Below, piece by piece: positions 1 through 7,214 of a stretch of 13,440 nucleotides of DNA. The position numbers were made by a program, and so were the translations under genes. The notes beneath the pieces are model-generated. The model saw nothing but the letters and a program-made list of their open reading frames with translations. It was not told the origin of the DNA and searched no databases. Source of the stretch: HyVt-560 sp964577195 (GTDB taxonomy: Bacteria > Pseudomonadota > Gammaproteobacteria > UWMA-0217); NCBI GenBank assembly GCA_964577195.1, contig CAZNYF010000080.1, positions 1-13,440 on the forward strand. Reading direction: 5' to 3'. How positions within the stretch are numbered: position 1 is the first letter of the stretch; each line of letters opens with the position of its first letter.

Positions 1-505
1 AAGAAAAGAAAACAGATATTCTTTCGCTACACAGATTGCTAAAGCCAGCTCTTCAGTTAGGACTCTGTCCTCGAAAGACTTGTTTCAGAAACCTTTGTCT
101 GATCCTGCTTGTTTGGCCCGGTTTTGAGTTACCCACAGGGACTTATCGAATTCTTTGCCGAGAGAGTTATTGTGTCAATCATAGTAAATGCCGGATAAAG
201 TGTAGTAAATAACGGTTAAGTTGGCGCATATACGATTAAAAATAGAAAGCTCAATATTAAATTGCGTATATAATTTAAGGGGTTATTTTCAAAAGTATTT
301 GGTTGACACTTTTAATTTGTGAGCTGGGTAATATTACCAATATTACACGGTCAGTTAGAATTTAGCTGAATACTCTTGATGCTCACGTTTACTCTTCATT
401 AGGGCAGACAGAAGGTTAAATACAGATGCGTTACAGGCAAACCATTAAGTTTGGATAAATATTTGTCTGATTACACCGAAAAGATTAGTCACTCAAGGAA
501 GATTG
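1..505. other. Leader region without a confident gene
   Basis: No convincing complete gene is present. On the - strand, one frame is open from about position 174 to the window edge except for a single TGA near position 87. Its last 20 residues (ending in LTEELALAICVAKEYLFSFL) look protein-like. It could be a decayed gene fragment, but the stretch is too short to separate from chance. From about position 180 the DNA becomes A+T rich and probably serves as the control region for the kinase operon that starts at 506. It holds a TTGACA box and a perfect 12-bp palindrome, listed separately. Confidence 0.5.
303..334 (+). promoter_or_regulatory. Candidate promoter and palindrome upstream of the kinase operon
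   Basis: A perfect -35 hexamer TTGACA lies at 303-308. The best -10 match at a permitted spacing is GGTAAT at 327-332 (18-bp spacer), which is only moderate; TAATAT at 329-334 fits better in sequence but is spaced 20 bp. The -10 region overlaps the perfect palindrome GGTAATATTACC (327-338), so a repressor bound there would block it. The leader to the kinase start would be long, about 165 nt. This is inference from motifs only. Confidence 0.3.
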
Positions 506-2302
506 ATGGAAAACTACAGGGAAGAAGGAGAAATTTTAGCGCCCAGTCGTCACTTGCCTGGTAAAACAGTCAGCAGTTCAATGCAGGCGACCAAGCTCCC
601 GCCTGCCTTTTTATGGGTTGTTCTGGTCATTTGCGGGTTGCCTTTTCTATTGAATTTGATGGGCTTCGATTTTGCTTCTCATTCTACGCAATTTGACCCT
701 GTCGCTGCAGTTGAGATGGATCAGGCAGAACTTATTGATGCCATGTTTTATCAGTTGAGAGGGGCATTCACTCATTCATTGCTGGAATGGAGTGCCTTTG
801 CTGCCGCGTTTGCTACCTGTGTTTTGGCTTTTAGTCACTATCGCATCACTGGAAATATCACCACTCCTATCATTGGTATGGCATTGCTATGCTCGGGGTT
901 TCTGGACGTATTCCATACTTTATCGGCTGCTCGCTTAATCGGGTCAGTTGCAGATAATTCTAACCTGATCCCTTTTACCTGGGCCATTAGCAGAACATTC
1001 AATGCTTTAATTATGATTATTGGTGTGGGGCTACTGCTAGGCAGTAAGGCAGAACGATTGAAAACCAATCCCCGATTAATTCTCCTCGTAAGCGTGTTCT
1101 TTTTAGTGATTGCATACTGGATTATTCATCTCTCTGCAACGGCTCCATCGTTACCTCAAACCATTTATCCCGATTCGGTTATCACTCGACCTTGGGATGT
1201 GGGCCCACTGGTTCTTTTTCTGATTGCGGGACTGTTCTTGTATCCTCGTTTATATACTCGTCGGCCCAGTCTTTTTACTCATGCACTGGTCATTAGTGCC
1301 ATACCCGAAGTGGTTGTTCAGCTGCATATGGCATATGGGTCTGTAGCACTTTTTGACAATCATTTTAATATTGCTCATTTTTTGAAGATCATCGCTTATC
1401 TAGTGCCTTTTGCCGGCCTTGTATTGGATTACATTCATACTTATCAATCTGTACAAAATACCAACGATTCTCTTAGTAATGAAATCAACGAGCGCAAGAT
1501 TGCCCAACAACATTTGGCTAAAGCGAATCGGGTTGCGTCTGAAGCGATGGAACAACTAAAAACGGTCAATGCCAATATGGAGCAAGCTAACCTTCGACTG
1601 GAGACCTCAAACAATGACTTAACCCGCTCGAACAAGGATCTGGAACAGTTTGCCTACATTGCATCACATGACTTACGCGAGCCGCTAAGGAAAGTGACAA
1701 ATTACACGCAGTTATTTGCAAAGCGCTACGCAAATCAACTGGATGACAGAGCCACAAAATATGTCGGTTACATTACCGATGGCACTGCGCGCATGGATAA
1801 TCTGATTCATGACTTGTTGTTGTATTCACGTGCATCACGTACTCCCCGTGAGTTAAAGCCAGTCGATATGGAACAAATACTTGCTGCTGTGCTGAGTAAC
1901 CTTGAAATATCCGTGAGAGAGTCACATGCAAAGATCACCCACGACACGCTTCCAACGGTTAGGAGTGATGGGTCATTGATAGAGCAAGTGTTACAAAACT
2001 TGTTATCAAACGGCATAAAGTTTCAGGGAGATTCTCCGCCTAAGATTCATATCGGATGTGAGGAAAAAGCGAATGAATGGGTGTTCACTGTGCATGATCA
2101 AGGCATTGGAATCGACCCACAATATAACGAGCGCATTTTTACGATTTTTCAACGTTTACATACTCGCGAAGAATATGCCGGCACAGGTATCGGACTTGCT
2201 GTATGCAAAACAATCGTGGAACGCCAGGGTGGACGTATATGGGTTCAGTCCGCGCAAGGTGAGGGCACCACGTTTTTCTTTACTATTCCCAAGTCAGGTT
2301 AG
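506..2302 (+). CDS. Membrane sensor histidine kinase, MASE3-like sensor domain
   Basis: This is a 598-residue sensor kinase expected to sit in the inner membrane, sense an unknown cue and autophosphorylate on histidine. Residues about 33-310 hold seven or eight hydrophobic segments. They include the motifs HSLLEW (about 90) and DVFHTL (about 134), which resemble MASE3-type membrane sensors. A hydrophilic, probably coiled-coil linker (about 315-380) follows. The HisKA motif ASHDLREPLR has phospho-acceptor H388. The ATPase domain shows an N box (N498/N502), G1 box D531-G-x-G and G2 box GTGIGL (559-564). The HisKA sequence is of the kind seen in phytochrome-like (Cph1) kinases, which fits the Rcp1-like receiver encoded next. 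ATG 506 is preferred over TTG 503 because AAGGAAG (495-501) is better spaced from it. It is first in an operon, with 15 nt to the next gene. The ligand cannot be read from sequence. Confidence 0.9.
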   Translation: MENYREEGEILAPSRHLPGKTVSSSMQATKLPPAFLWVVLVICGLPFLLNLMGFDFASHSTQFDPVAAVEMDQAELIDAMFYQLRGAFTHSLLEWSAFAAAFATCVLAFSHYRITGNITTPIIGMALLCSGFLDVFHTLSAARLIGSVADNSNLIPFTWAISRTFNALIMIIGVGLLLGSKAERLKTNPRLILLVSVFFLVIAYWIIHLSATAPSLPQTIYPDSVITRPWDVGPLVLFLIAGLFLYPRLYTRRPSLFTHALVISAIPEVVVQLHMAYGSVALFDNHFNIAHFLKIIAYLVPFAGLVLDYIHTYQSVQNTNDSLSNEINERKIAQQHLAKANRVASEAMEQLKTVNANMEQANLRLETSNNDLTRSNKDLEQFAYIASHDLREPLRKVTNYTQLFAKRYANQLDDRATKYVGYITDGTARMDNLIHDLLLYSRASRTPRELKPVDMEQILAAVLSNLEISVRESHAKITHDTLPTVRSDGSLIEQVLQNLLSNGIKFQGDSPPKIHIGCEEKANEWVFTVHDQGIGIDPQYNERIFTIFQRLHTREEYAGTGIGLAVCKTIVERQGGRIWVQSAQGEGTTFFFTIPKSG

Positions 2303-2317
2303 AAATATTTAAATACT

Positions 2318-2788
2318 ATGACATTTTCTTTCAAACAGACCTTTTCTCAACGCACCAGGCCGCAGATTTTAATCGTCGATGATGATCCCGGTGATGTGGA
2401 TTTAGCGCTAGAAATTTTAGAGGATTCGGACGCTCATTTTAACGTCCATGCCGTCCAAAATGGTGTAGAGGCTTTGGCGTTCATGCGCCGTGAAAGTCCA
2501 TATGAAGACGTTCCACACCCGGATCTTGTTCTTCTTGATCTCAATATGCCCAAGATGGATGGCCGTGAGGTGTTAGCAGCATTAAAGAGTGACCCATCGC
2601 TATGTCATATCCCGGTGATGGTGCTTACCACCTCAGACGACTACATAGATATTTGCCGATCCTACCAATTGGGCGCTAATGGCTATATTACAAAACCTGT
2701 AGGTATCCCCGAGTATGCTGATCTAGTAAAGAAACTCGAAAGTTTTTGGTTTTCTCTTATCAAGCTTCCCGGAGAGTGCCGCTTGTGA
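2318..2788 (+). CDS. Stand-alone receiver protein, Rcp1-like response regulator
   Basis: A 156-residue single-domain response regulator with no output domain. The acidic pair D22/D23, phospho-acceptor D74 (LLDLNMPKMDG), T104 and K126 of the LTTS and YITKPV motifs are all present, so it should accept phosphate. The insertion between beta strand 2 and the phosphorylation site (around ESPYEDVPHPDLV) is typical of Rcp1-type receivers that partner phytochrome-like kinases. Its position between two kinases suggests it shuttles phosphate or acts by protein contact rather than by binding DNA. The ribosome binding site before ATG 2318 is weak, so translation may depend on the upstream gene. Its stop codon overlaps the next gene's GTG start in a GTGA arrangement. 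Confidence 0.9.
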   Translation: MTFSFKQTFSQRTRPQILIVDDDPGDVDLALEILEDSDAHFNVHAVQNGVEALAFMRRESPYEDVPHPDLVLLDLNMPKMDGREVLAALKSDPSLCHIPVMVLTTSDDYIDICRSYQLGANGYITKPVGIPEYADLVKKLESFWFSLIKLPGECRL

Positions 2789-4383
2789 AGCATCAAGCCT
2801 TCAACCTGCTAGTGGTCGAAGATGATGCAGGTGATGCCGAGTACCTTGAAGATATATTGTCAGATGTCGAGACGATGTCATTTAGTTTCGTCAACGTGGA
2901 GCAACTGGCTACCGCGCTTTCGGTGCTGGATGTAGGTGATCAGTTTGATGTGATCTTGCTCGATCTTTCGCTCCCCGATAGCCAAGGGCTTGATACGTTT
3001 ACACAAGTGCATGCGGCTGCTACTCATATTCCTATCATAGTACTGACGGGGCTTGATGATGAAAATGTTGCTTTTCAAGCTGTACAAGCAGGGGCACAAG
3101 ACTTCTTAAATAAAACCGGTCTTGATGGCATCAGCTTGGCACGCTCAATACGCTACTCCATTGAACGCTCTGCATTGTTAAGAGAAGTGGCGGAGCTTCG
3201 CGACAATGACTTGCAGAGAAAAAATTCTTTTCTCTCGCATGTATCCCACGAATTGCGATCTCCACTGGCAGTCATCCATCAGTTTGTTTCTCTCATGTTA
3301 GACGGTATAGGAGGGGATCTCACCACAGAACAGCAAGAGTACCTGGGTATCACCATGCGTAATACCGAACAACTGCGGGCAATGATCAATGATCTACTGG
3401 AAGTGACTCGAGCAGATACCGCTAAGTTGACAGTTGTTCCCAAACGCATTGCTTCAACCAGCCTCATTTCTGAACAGGTAGAAACATCTCGTCTAAATGC
3501 AATGTTAAGGGGAATCACATTACGCGCAGAACTCCCCGATTGTTTACCGGCAATCTATGCTGATCCAGTACGGATGCAACAAATTCTAACCAATCTGATT
3601 GAAAACGCCATAAAATTTACTCCCTCTACAGGCACCATTACCGTTGCCGCTCAGGTTTACGCAAAGGATTCTAAATTTTTACAGATAACAGTGAACGATA
3701 CCGGGAGCGGCATTGCAGCCGATGACAAAAAGCAGATCTTTGATCGCCTGTACCAGATTGATCAAACCATCGATACCGGGCGCAAAGGCTTGGGGCTTGG
3801 CCTGCATATTTGCAAAGAACTGGTCGAATTACAGGGCGGACGAATATGGGTCGAAAGTATTGTTGGAGAAGGGAGTGCATTTTCTTTTACGCTACCCGTT
3901 TTTTCAATGAATCAATTGCTGATGCCGGTGCTGACTAATGATGTGTTTAGTAACGGCACTACCCTGATTGCGGTTAATCTATTCTCCAAAAAGAGTGAAC
4001 AAGCTGCAGGAAAAATCGATCACGCAATTAGCATCGTGCAGCAGCTATTAGAGCGCTGCGTGTATCCTGATTGCGATCTGCTTCTACCGAGGTTAGTTCA
4101 CCGCGAAGCCAGCGAAACATTTTTTATTGTTGCAGCAGCCGATCAGGATGGAGCATCAGTACTCTGTCAGCGCATTGATACTCAGCTTGGACAATGCTCA
4201 GCGCTACAAAAAGCCAATCTTCAAGTTGAAATATCCAGCATGGAGGTGGAAATTCCCTCCATCACGCATGAGGGTGAACTGGATCTACAGCTGGCGACGA
4301 TAGCACGCAGAATCGAAGATATTGTTGATTACGATACTTTCTACAAACAGCATGGATGTTTAGACAGTAACGAACAAGCCTGA
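2785..4383 (+). CDS. Soluble receiver-histidine kinase hybrid with unusual C-terminal domain
   Basis: A 532-residue cytosolic hybrid with the receiver placed first. The receiver (about 5-125) has acidic pair D13/D14, phospho-acceptor D60, T88 and K110. A short helix leads to HisKA (VSHELRSPL, H155), then to an ATPase domain with N270/N274, D305-T-G-S-G and GLGLGL (335-340), ending near 373. No membrane segment is seen. Residues about 393-515 do not belong to a kinase. Their beta-helix pattern resembles a degenerate GGDEF fold, with EASETF (441-446) where GGDEF would be, so cyclase activity is not expected. The start is taken as GTG 2785: GGAGAG (2771-2776) sits 8 nt upstream and the GTG overlaps the previous stop by 3 nt, indicating translational coupling. 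ATG 2746 would lie deep inside the upstream gene. It probably receives phosphate from the preceding kinase and signals onward. Confidence 0.88.
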   Translation: MKHQAFNLLVVEDDAGDAEYLEDILSDVETMSFSFVNVEQLATALSVLDVGDQFDVILLDLSLPDSQGLDTFTQVHAAATHIPIIVLTGLDDENVAFQAVQAGAQDFLNKTGLDGISLARSIRYSIERSALLREVAELRDNDLQRKNSFLSHVSHELRSPLAVIHQFVSLMLDGIGGDLTTEQQEYLGITMRNTEQLRAMINDLLEVTRADTAKLTVVPKRIASTSLISEQVETSRLNAMLRGITLRAELPDCLPAIYADPVRMQQILTNLIENAIKFTPSTGTITVAAQVYAKDSKFLQITVNDTGSGIAADDKKQIFDRLYQIDQTIDTGRKGLGLGLHICKELVELQGGRIWVESIVGEGSAFSFTLPVFSMNQLLMPVLTNDVFSNGTTLIAVNLFSKKSEQAAGKIDHAISIVQQLLERCVYPDCDLLLPRLVHREASETFFIVAAADQDGASVLCQRIDTQLGQCSALQKANLQVEISSMEVEIPSITHEGELDLQLATIARRIEDIVDYDTFYKQHGCLDSNEQA

Positions 4384-4501
4384 ACGCAACGCCAATTGCC
4401 CTTGAAATTGCTCATTCAAAACGACGAATGGTTATTCAGGAAATGCACATCGTGTTTTTGATACAGCGCTAACTATCTCTAATACAGTTTGAGCTTAGGT
4501 A
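4384..4501. other. Convergent intergenic spacer
   Basis: This 118-bp spacer separates the 3' ends of the hybrid kinase (+) and the single receiver (-). I see no strong hairpin followed by a T run on either strand, so no intrinsic terminator is called. Confidence 0.5.
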
Positions 4502-4867
4502 TTATCGTAAAGCGCTCTCGATTCCATCCATGAGCATACTGGTATCAACGGGTTTTTGGTAAAAGGCTCTTGCTCCTGCATTGATTGCTTTCATCTCGTT
4601 TTGGGCAGGATCACGTCCAGAAAGAACAATGACCGGAGTCGATGCCACCGCTGGCAAACTGCGTATGCGTTTGAGCACTTCAAAGCCATCACCGGCGGGT
4701 AGACCCAGGTCCAGTAAAATAAGATCAGGGGTTTGCTCTACTGTCTTTTGTGTCGCATCCAGGCCATCAACAGCTATCACAGGTTCATACCCGGAAGCAC
4801 GCAAACGCAAACTCAACCCCAAGCGAAAATCAGCATCATCGTCCACAATCAAAATCTTATGGCTCAT
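4502..4867 (-). CDS. Single-domain response regulator (CheY-like receiver)
   Basis: A 121-residue protein consisting only of a receiver domain. Acidic pocket D10/D11, phospho-acceptor D53 (LLDLGLP), S83 and K105 (YQKPVD) are intact, so it should be phosphorylatable. No DNA-binding or enzymatic output domain is attached. It is encoded opposite and convergent to the two-kinase operon and may be another phosphate acceptor for those kinases, though this is inferred from proximity alone. The start is supported by AAGGAG eight nucleotides before the ATG. Its promoter must lie in the 317-bp region upstream, which also contains an 8-bp inverted repeat. Its sequence is closer to receivers of hybrid kinases (DGLDATQKTVEQ-type) than to chemotaxis CheY. 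Confidence 0.9.
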   Translation of the reverse strand: MSHKILIVDDDADFRLGLSLRLRASGYEPVIAVDGLDATQKTVEQTPDLILLDLGLPAGDGFEVLKRIRSLPAVASTPVIVLSGRDPAQNEMKAINAGARAFYQKPVDTSMLMDGIESALR

Positions 4868-5184
4868 CGGTAAAACTCCTTTTTAAAATTAACATCATCC
4901 ATGACTGTACCCATTATCTCTTTTGGTACCACATAGAGATTAAGAGCCTCCTGCCTTAAAGTCTATGGTTTTGGCGTTAGATCTTGATTACTGCGACTGT
5001 TAGCCCGATTTCGAGTAGTCTATTTCCGAAATCGTAAAAGGCGGGGTCGAAAGAAGGCTTATCGCAGCGTAGATTAAACCGATCTGTTGCCGTGCCGTAA
5101 CTCCGTCTATGTGCCCACAAAATCAACAAATACCTCTGATTGCTGGTCGCCAACGGATACCCCGAAATGACTTAATGTGCGACG
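4868..5184. other. Intergenic region upstream of the single receiver gene
   Basis: These 317 bp lie between the receiver gene and the end of queE, both on the - strand. No open frame with a believable start is seen. It probably holds the receiver gene's promoter. The best - strand candidate is TAGACT then TAATCT 17 bp later, around 4940-4968, which is weak. A perfect 8-bp inverted repeat lies at 5006-5034. No clear terminator follows queE. Confidence 0.45.
5006..5034. repeat. Inverted repeat CGATTTCG / CGAAATCG
   Basis: The arms 5006-5013 and 5027-5034 are perfect 8-bp inverted copies separated by 13 bp. No T run follows on either strand, so it does not read as an intrinsic terminator. Arm centres are 21 bp apart, two helical turns, which suits a dimeric regulator upstream of the receiver gene. 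A role is inferred only from form and place. Confidence 0.45.
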
Positions 5185-5919
5185 TTATTCAACACCTAGC
5201 CAGCGGTGTAATTGTGGGAGCACTCTAACTTGGTGCCAGTGCAAATTTCGTGTCGCTTCAATCAGCCAGAGCAGGCTCTGCTCGTCGTGAATACGGTCTT
5301 TAACGTCTGCGTTATTCGAAGTATCCGTTTCAAGCTTCGCATCAGTATTACAAGGCTGAATAAAGCTTGATAACTCAGGATATTGGTCTGCGATTATTTT
5401 CGACCACAGTACATCTTCCTCATCTGCTGCTACAAATTTTAACGAAATATCGACTTGATGATTATCCTCAGACTCGCAAGCCCCTAAACAGCGTTCTAAT
5501 CCCCGCATTTTAAAGTTCATTCCCGTAGAAGGAGGCTTGGGGCTTAATGTCAATTGATCCAGTAATGAAAACCAGGGCTGTGCCAGACTCGCTTGTGTTT
5601 CCATAGAAAAGCGGTAGCCATGACTCTGTCCCAATTGAATTAACTCTGCAAAGTCTTGCATGGCAGGATTGCCGCCCGAAAGCGTCACCCATAAAGGATG
5701 CCCGTCACTGAGTTTTTTAATTTCGGTAAAAATGGACTGTGTATCCATCGACGTCCATTGGTTTTCAAACTTGGGCAGTACTGCGTAGCCGGTATCGCAC
5801 CATGAACAGCGATAGTCGCAGCCTGCTGATCGTACAAATACAGTGGGCGTACCGATTAAAGCACCTTCCCCTTGAATCGTTGGTCCGAATATTTCAGAGA
5901 TACTAATTAAATTAATCAC
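5185..5919 (-). CDS. queE: 7-carboxy-7-deazaguanine synthase
   Basis: A radical SAM enzyme that converts 6-carboxytetrahydropterin to 7-carboxy-7-deazaguanine in the queuosine (preQ0) pathway. From GTG 5919 the product is 244 residues. The N-terminal EIFGPTIQGEG segment, the cluster-binding cysteines C34, C38 and C41 (CDYRCSWC), the SAM-binding TLSGGNPA motif and the LSPKPPSTGM segment are characteristic. The open frame extends upstream to 6054, but those extra 45 residues lie inside queD in another frame. Homologues begin just before EIFGP, so the GTG that overlaps the queD stop by 8 nt is chosen. No good ribosome binding site precedes it, suggesting coupling to queD translation. Between QPCN (about 188-191) and the last helix there is a polar stretch of about 20 residues, perhaps a surface insertion. 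Confidence 0.93.
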   Translation of the reverse strand: MINLISISEIFGPTIQGEGALIGTPTVFVRSAGCDYRCSWCDTGYAVLPKFENQWTSMDTQSIFTEIKKLSDGHPLWVTLSGGNPAMQDFAELIQLGQSHGYRFSMETQASLAQPWFSLLDQLTLSPKPPSTGMNFKMRGLERCLGACESEDNHQVDISLKFVAADEEDVLWSKIIADQYPELSSFIQPCNTDAKLETDTSNNADVKDRIHDEQSLLWLIEATRNLHWHQVRVLPQLHRWLGVE

Positions 5920-6274
5920 CGGGTCGATAACAAGCCCAGGTTTTTGGTGTTTCACTGATACGTACTGCGGTAACTTCTGACCATTTTGGCTTTGCCCAGT
6001 CATAAATAAACTTGGCGAGATTTTCAGCCGTTGTATCATCATGTCCGAGTACATCGTTTAAATGACGATGGTCTAGCGTCTCATCAATAAAATGTTTCAA
6101 CGCATCCAGATCATTATAGTCACGTACAAACCCGTATTGATCCAGAGTCTCTGACTGGAGCTCTATTTCTACCACATAGTTGTGCCCATGCATTCTTGCG
6201 CATGGGTGTTCACCCGGAAGATTAATCAGTTGATGGGATGCACTGAAGTTAAATTGCTTACTGATAATGTACAT
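5912..6274 (-). CDS. queD: 6-carboxy-5,6,7,8-tetrahydropterin synthase
   Basis: A 120-residue QueD of the PTPS family, which turns 7,8-dihydroneopterin triphosphate into 6-carboxytetrahydropterin, the substrate of the QueE encoded immediately downstream. Zinc ligands H14, H29 and H31 are visible in FSASHQL and RMHGHNY. C25 is the expected catalytic cysteine, H71 lies in LDHRHLND and E108 in SETPKTW. The length is normal for the family. Only about 9 bases of upstream sequence exist before the assembly gap, so its promoter, ribosome binding site and any preceding queuosine gene cannot be judged. Confidence 0.95.
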   Translation of the reverse strand: MYIISKQFNFSASHQLINLPGEHPCARMHGHNYVVEIELQSETLDQYGFVRDYNDLDALKHFIDETLDHRHLNDVLGHDDTTAENLAKFIYDWAKPKWSEVTAVRISETPKTWACYRPGD

Positions 6275-6283
6275 AAATTAAAT

Positions 6284-6383
6284 NNNNNNNNNNNNNNNNN
6301 NNNNNNNNNNNNNNNNNNNNNNNNNNNNNNNNNNNNNNNNNNNNNNNNNNNNNNNNNNNNNNNNNNNNNNNNNNNNNNNNNNN
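6284..6383. other. Assembly gap (100 Ns)
   Basis: Exactly 100 undetermined bases, the usual filler for a scaffold gap of unknown length. The true distance between queD and the sequence after 6383 is unknown. Confidence 0.98.
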
Positions 6384-6384
6384 T

Positions 6385-6427
6385 ATCTCTCGGTGTTTTT
6401 TACCTGGTGCGTCGACAGGGGCTATAA
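6385..6427 (+). CDS. Possible 3' end of an unidentified gene cut by the gap
   Basis: One + strand frame emerging from the gap encodes SLGVFYLVRRQGL and stops at TAA 6425-6427. A hydrophobic run followed by paired arginines would suit the end of a membrane protein. A hairpin begins at the same point (6421-6453), as expected for a gene end. Thirteen codons are far too few to identify it, and the frame may be open by chance. Confidence 0.25.
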
Positions 6428-6453
6428 CCTAGCCAAGTAGGGGCTTTATAGCT
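6421..6453 (+). terminator. Hairpin at the end of the gap-truncated frame
   Basis: GCTATAA (6421-6427) pairs with TTATAGC (6447-6453), and AGCC (6431-6434) can pair with GGCT (6443-6446), leaving a CCT bulge and a short loop. There is no T run after it, so it is a weak candidate as an intrinsic terminator. Confidence 0.3.
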
Positions 6454-6519
6454 AAAAGAAGGGTGATTATCAAGAGATGATTTCTATCAAGCCGAGGATA
6501 CACCCTATATCACAGGACA

Positions 6520-6556
6520 ATATCCTTCAGTAGTAAATATATCCTTACAGTAATAA
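6520..6556 (+). promoter_or_regulatory. Tandem direct repeat upstream of the phosphoribosyltransferase
   Basis: ATATCCTTCAGTAGTAA (6520-6536) and ATATCCTTACAGTAATAA (6539-6556) are near-identical, offset by 19 bp, and end 31 bp before the ATG. Two turns of helix apart, they could bind two copies of a regulator. The second repeat contains an A+T-rich TAATAAT that could double as a -10 element. Function is inferred. Confidence 0.4.
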
Positions 6557-6587
6557 TGATCAAAGATGAACGATAAGAAGCAATACA

Positions 6588-7172
6588 ATGACCGATAAAA
6601 TTTATATCACCGCCAATGAGCTTTTGCTCGATTCCTATCAGCTAGGCATCAATATTCTAAACAGCGGCTTTGTTCCAGACTATATTGTTGCTGTTTGGCG
6701 CGGTGGTACTCCTGTGGGCATTGCCGTCCAGGAGATTCTCCATTATCTCGGTGTAAAAACCGATCATATCGCCATTCGAACATCTTCCTACTATGGCATT
6801 GGAAAACAGCATAGAAGTATTAAAGTGCACGGTCTGGAATATATCGTTAAAAATATTAATTACAATGATAAATTACTGTTAGTCGATGATGTATTTGATT
6901 CTGGTCGAAGCATCCAGGCGGTTTTAAAATCCCTTAAACAAAAAGCCCGGCGCAATACGCCAGAGGATATTCGAATCGCTGTTCCGTGGTTTAAACCCAA
7001 TATGAATCTAACGGATGTAAAGCCAAATTACTATTTACACACAACAGATCAATGGCTGGTATTTCCCCATGAATTAGACGGCCTGGAAGAGCATGAGATT
7101 TATGCCAACAAGCCTGGATTGGAAGCATTAATTAAGCAATATAAACAGCCAAATACCAAATTGGATAAATAA
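6588..7172 (+). CDS. Phosphoribosyltransferase (COG2236-like)
   Basis: A 194-residue type I phosphoribosyltransferase fold, expected to be cytosolic and to act in purine base salvage or a related transfer using PRPP. The PRPP-binding motif LLLVDDVFDSGRS places the acidic pair at D100/D101. An RGG loop (R38-G39-G40, after VAVW) supplies the pyrophosphate contact, and the C-terminal DQWLVFPHEL segment is characteristic of the COG2236 group, often annotated as hypoxanthine phosphoribosyltransferase. The base specificity cannot be told from the sequence. The start is supported by AAGAAG shortly before the ATG. It appears to stand alone, with its own upstream repeats and a large palindrome beyond its 3' end. 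Confidence 0.85.
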   Translation: MTDKIYITANELLLDSYQLGINILNSGFVPDYIVAVWRGGTPVGIAVQEILHYLGVKTDHIAIRTSSYYGIGKQHRSIKVHGLEYIVKNINYNDKLLLVDDVFDSGRSIQAVLKSLKQKARRNTPEDIRIAVPWFKPNMNLTDVKPNYYLHTTDQWLVFPHELDGLEEHEIYANKPGLEALIKQYKQPNTKLDK

Positions 7173-7214
7173 CAGAGGGTAATTGACTGATTGAGTTGGA
7201 CTGTTGGGTTGCCT

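Noticed and set aside
2058..2312. 84-codon + frame at the end of the first kinase gene
   Set aside because: It overlaps the conserved ATPase domain of the kinase in another frame and has no family features.
2746..2784. Hybrid kinase starting at ATG 2746
   Set aside because: It would overlap the receiver gene by 43 nt without a ribosome site; GTG 2785 has GGAGAG at good spacing and a GTGA overlap.
5920..6054. Longer queE beginning at ATG 6054
   Set aside because: The extra 45 residues are the queD coding region read in another frame, and QueE homologues start just before EIFGP.
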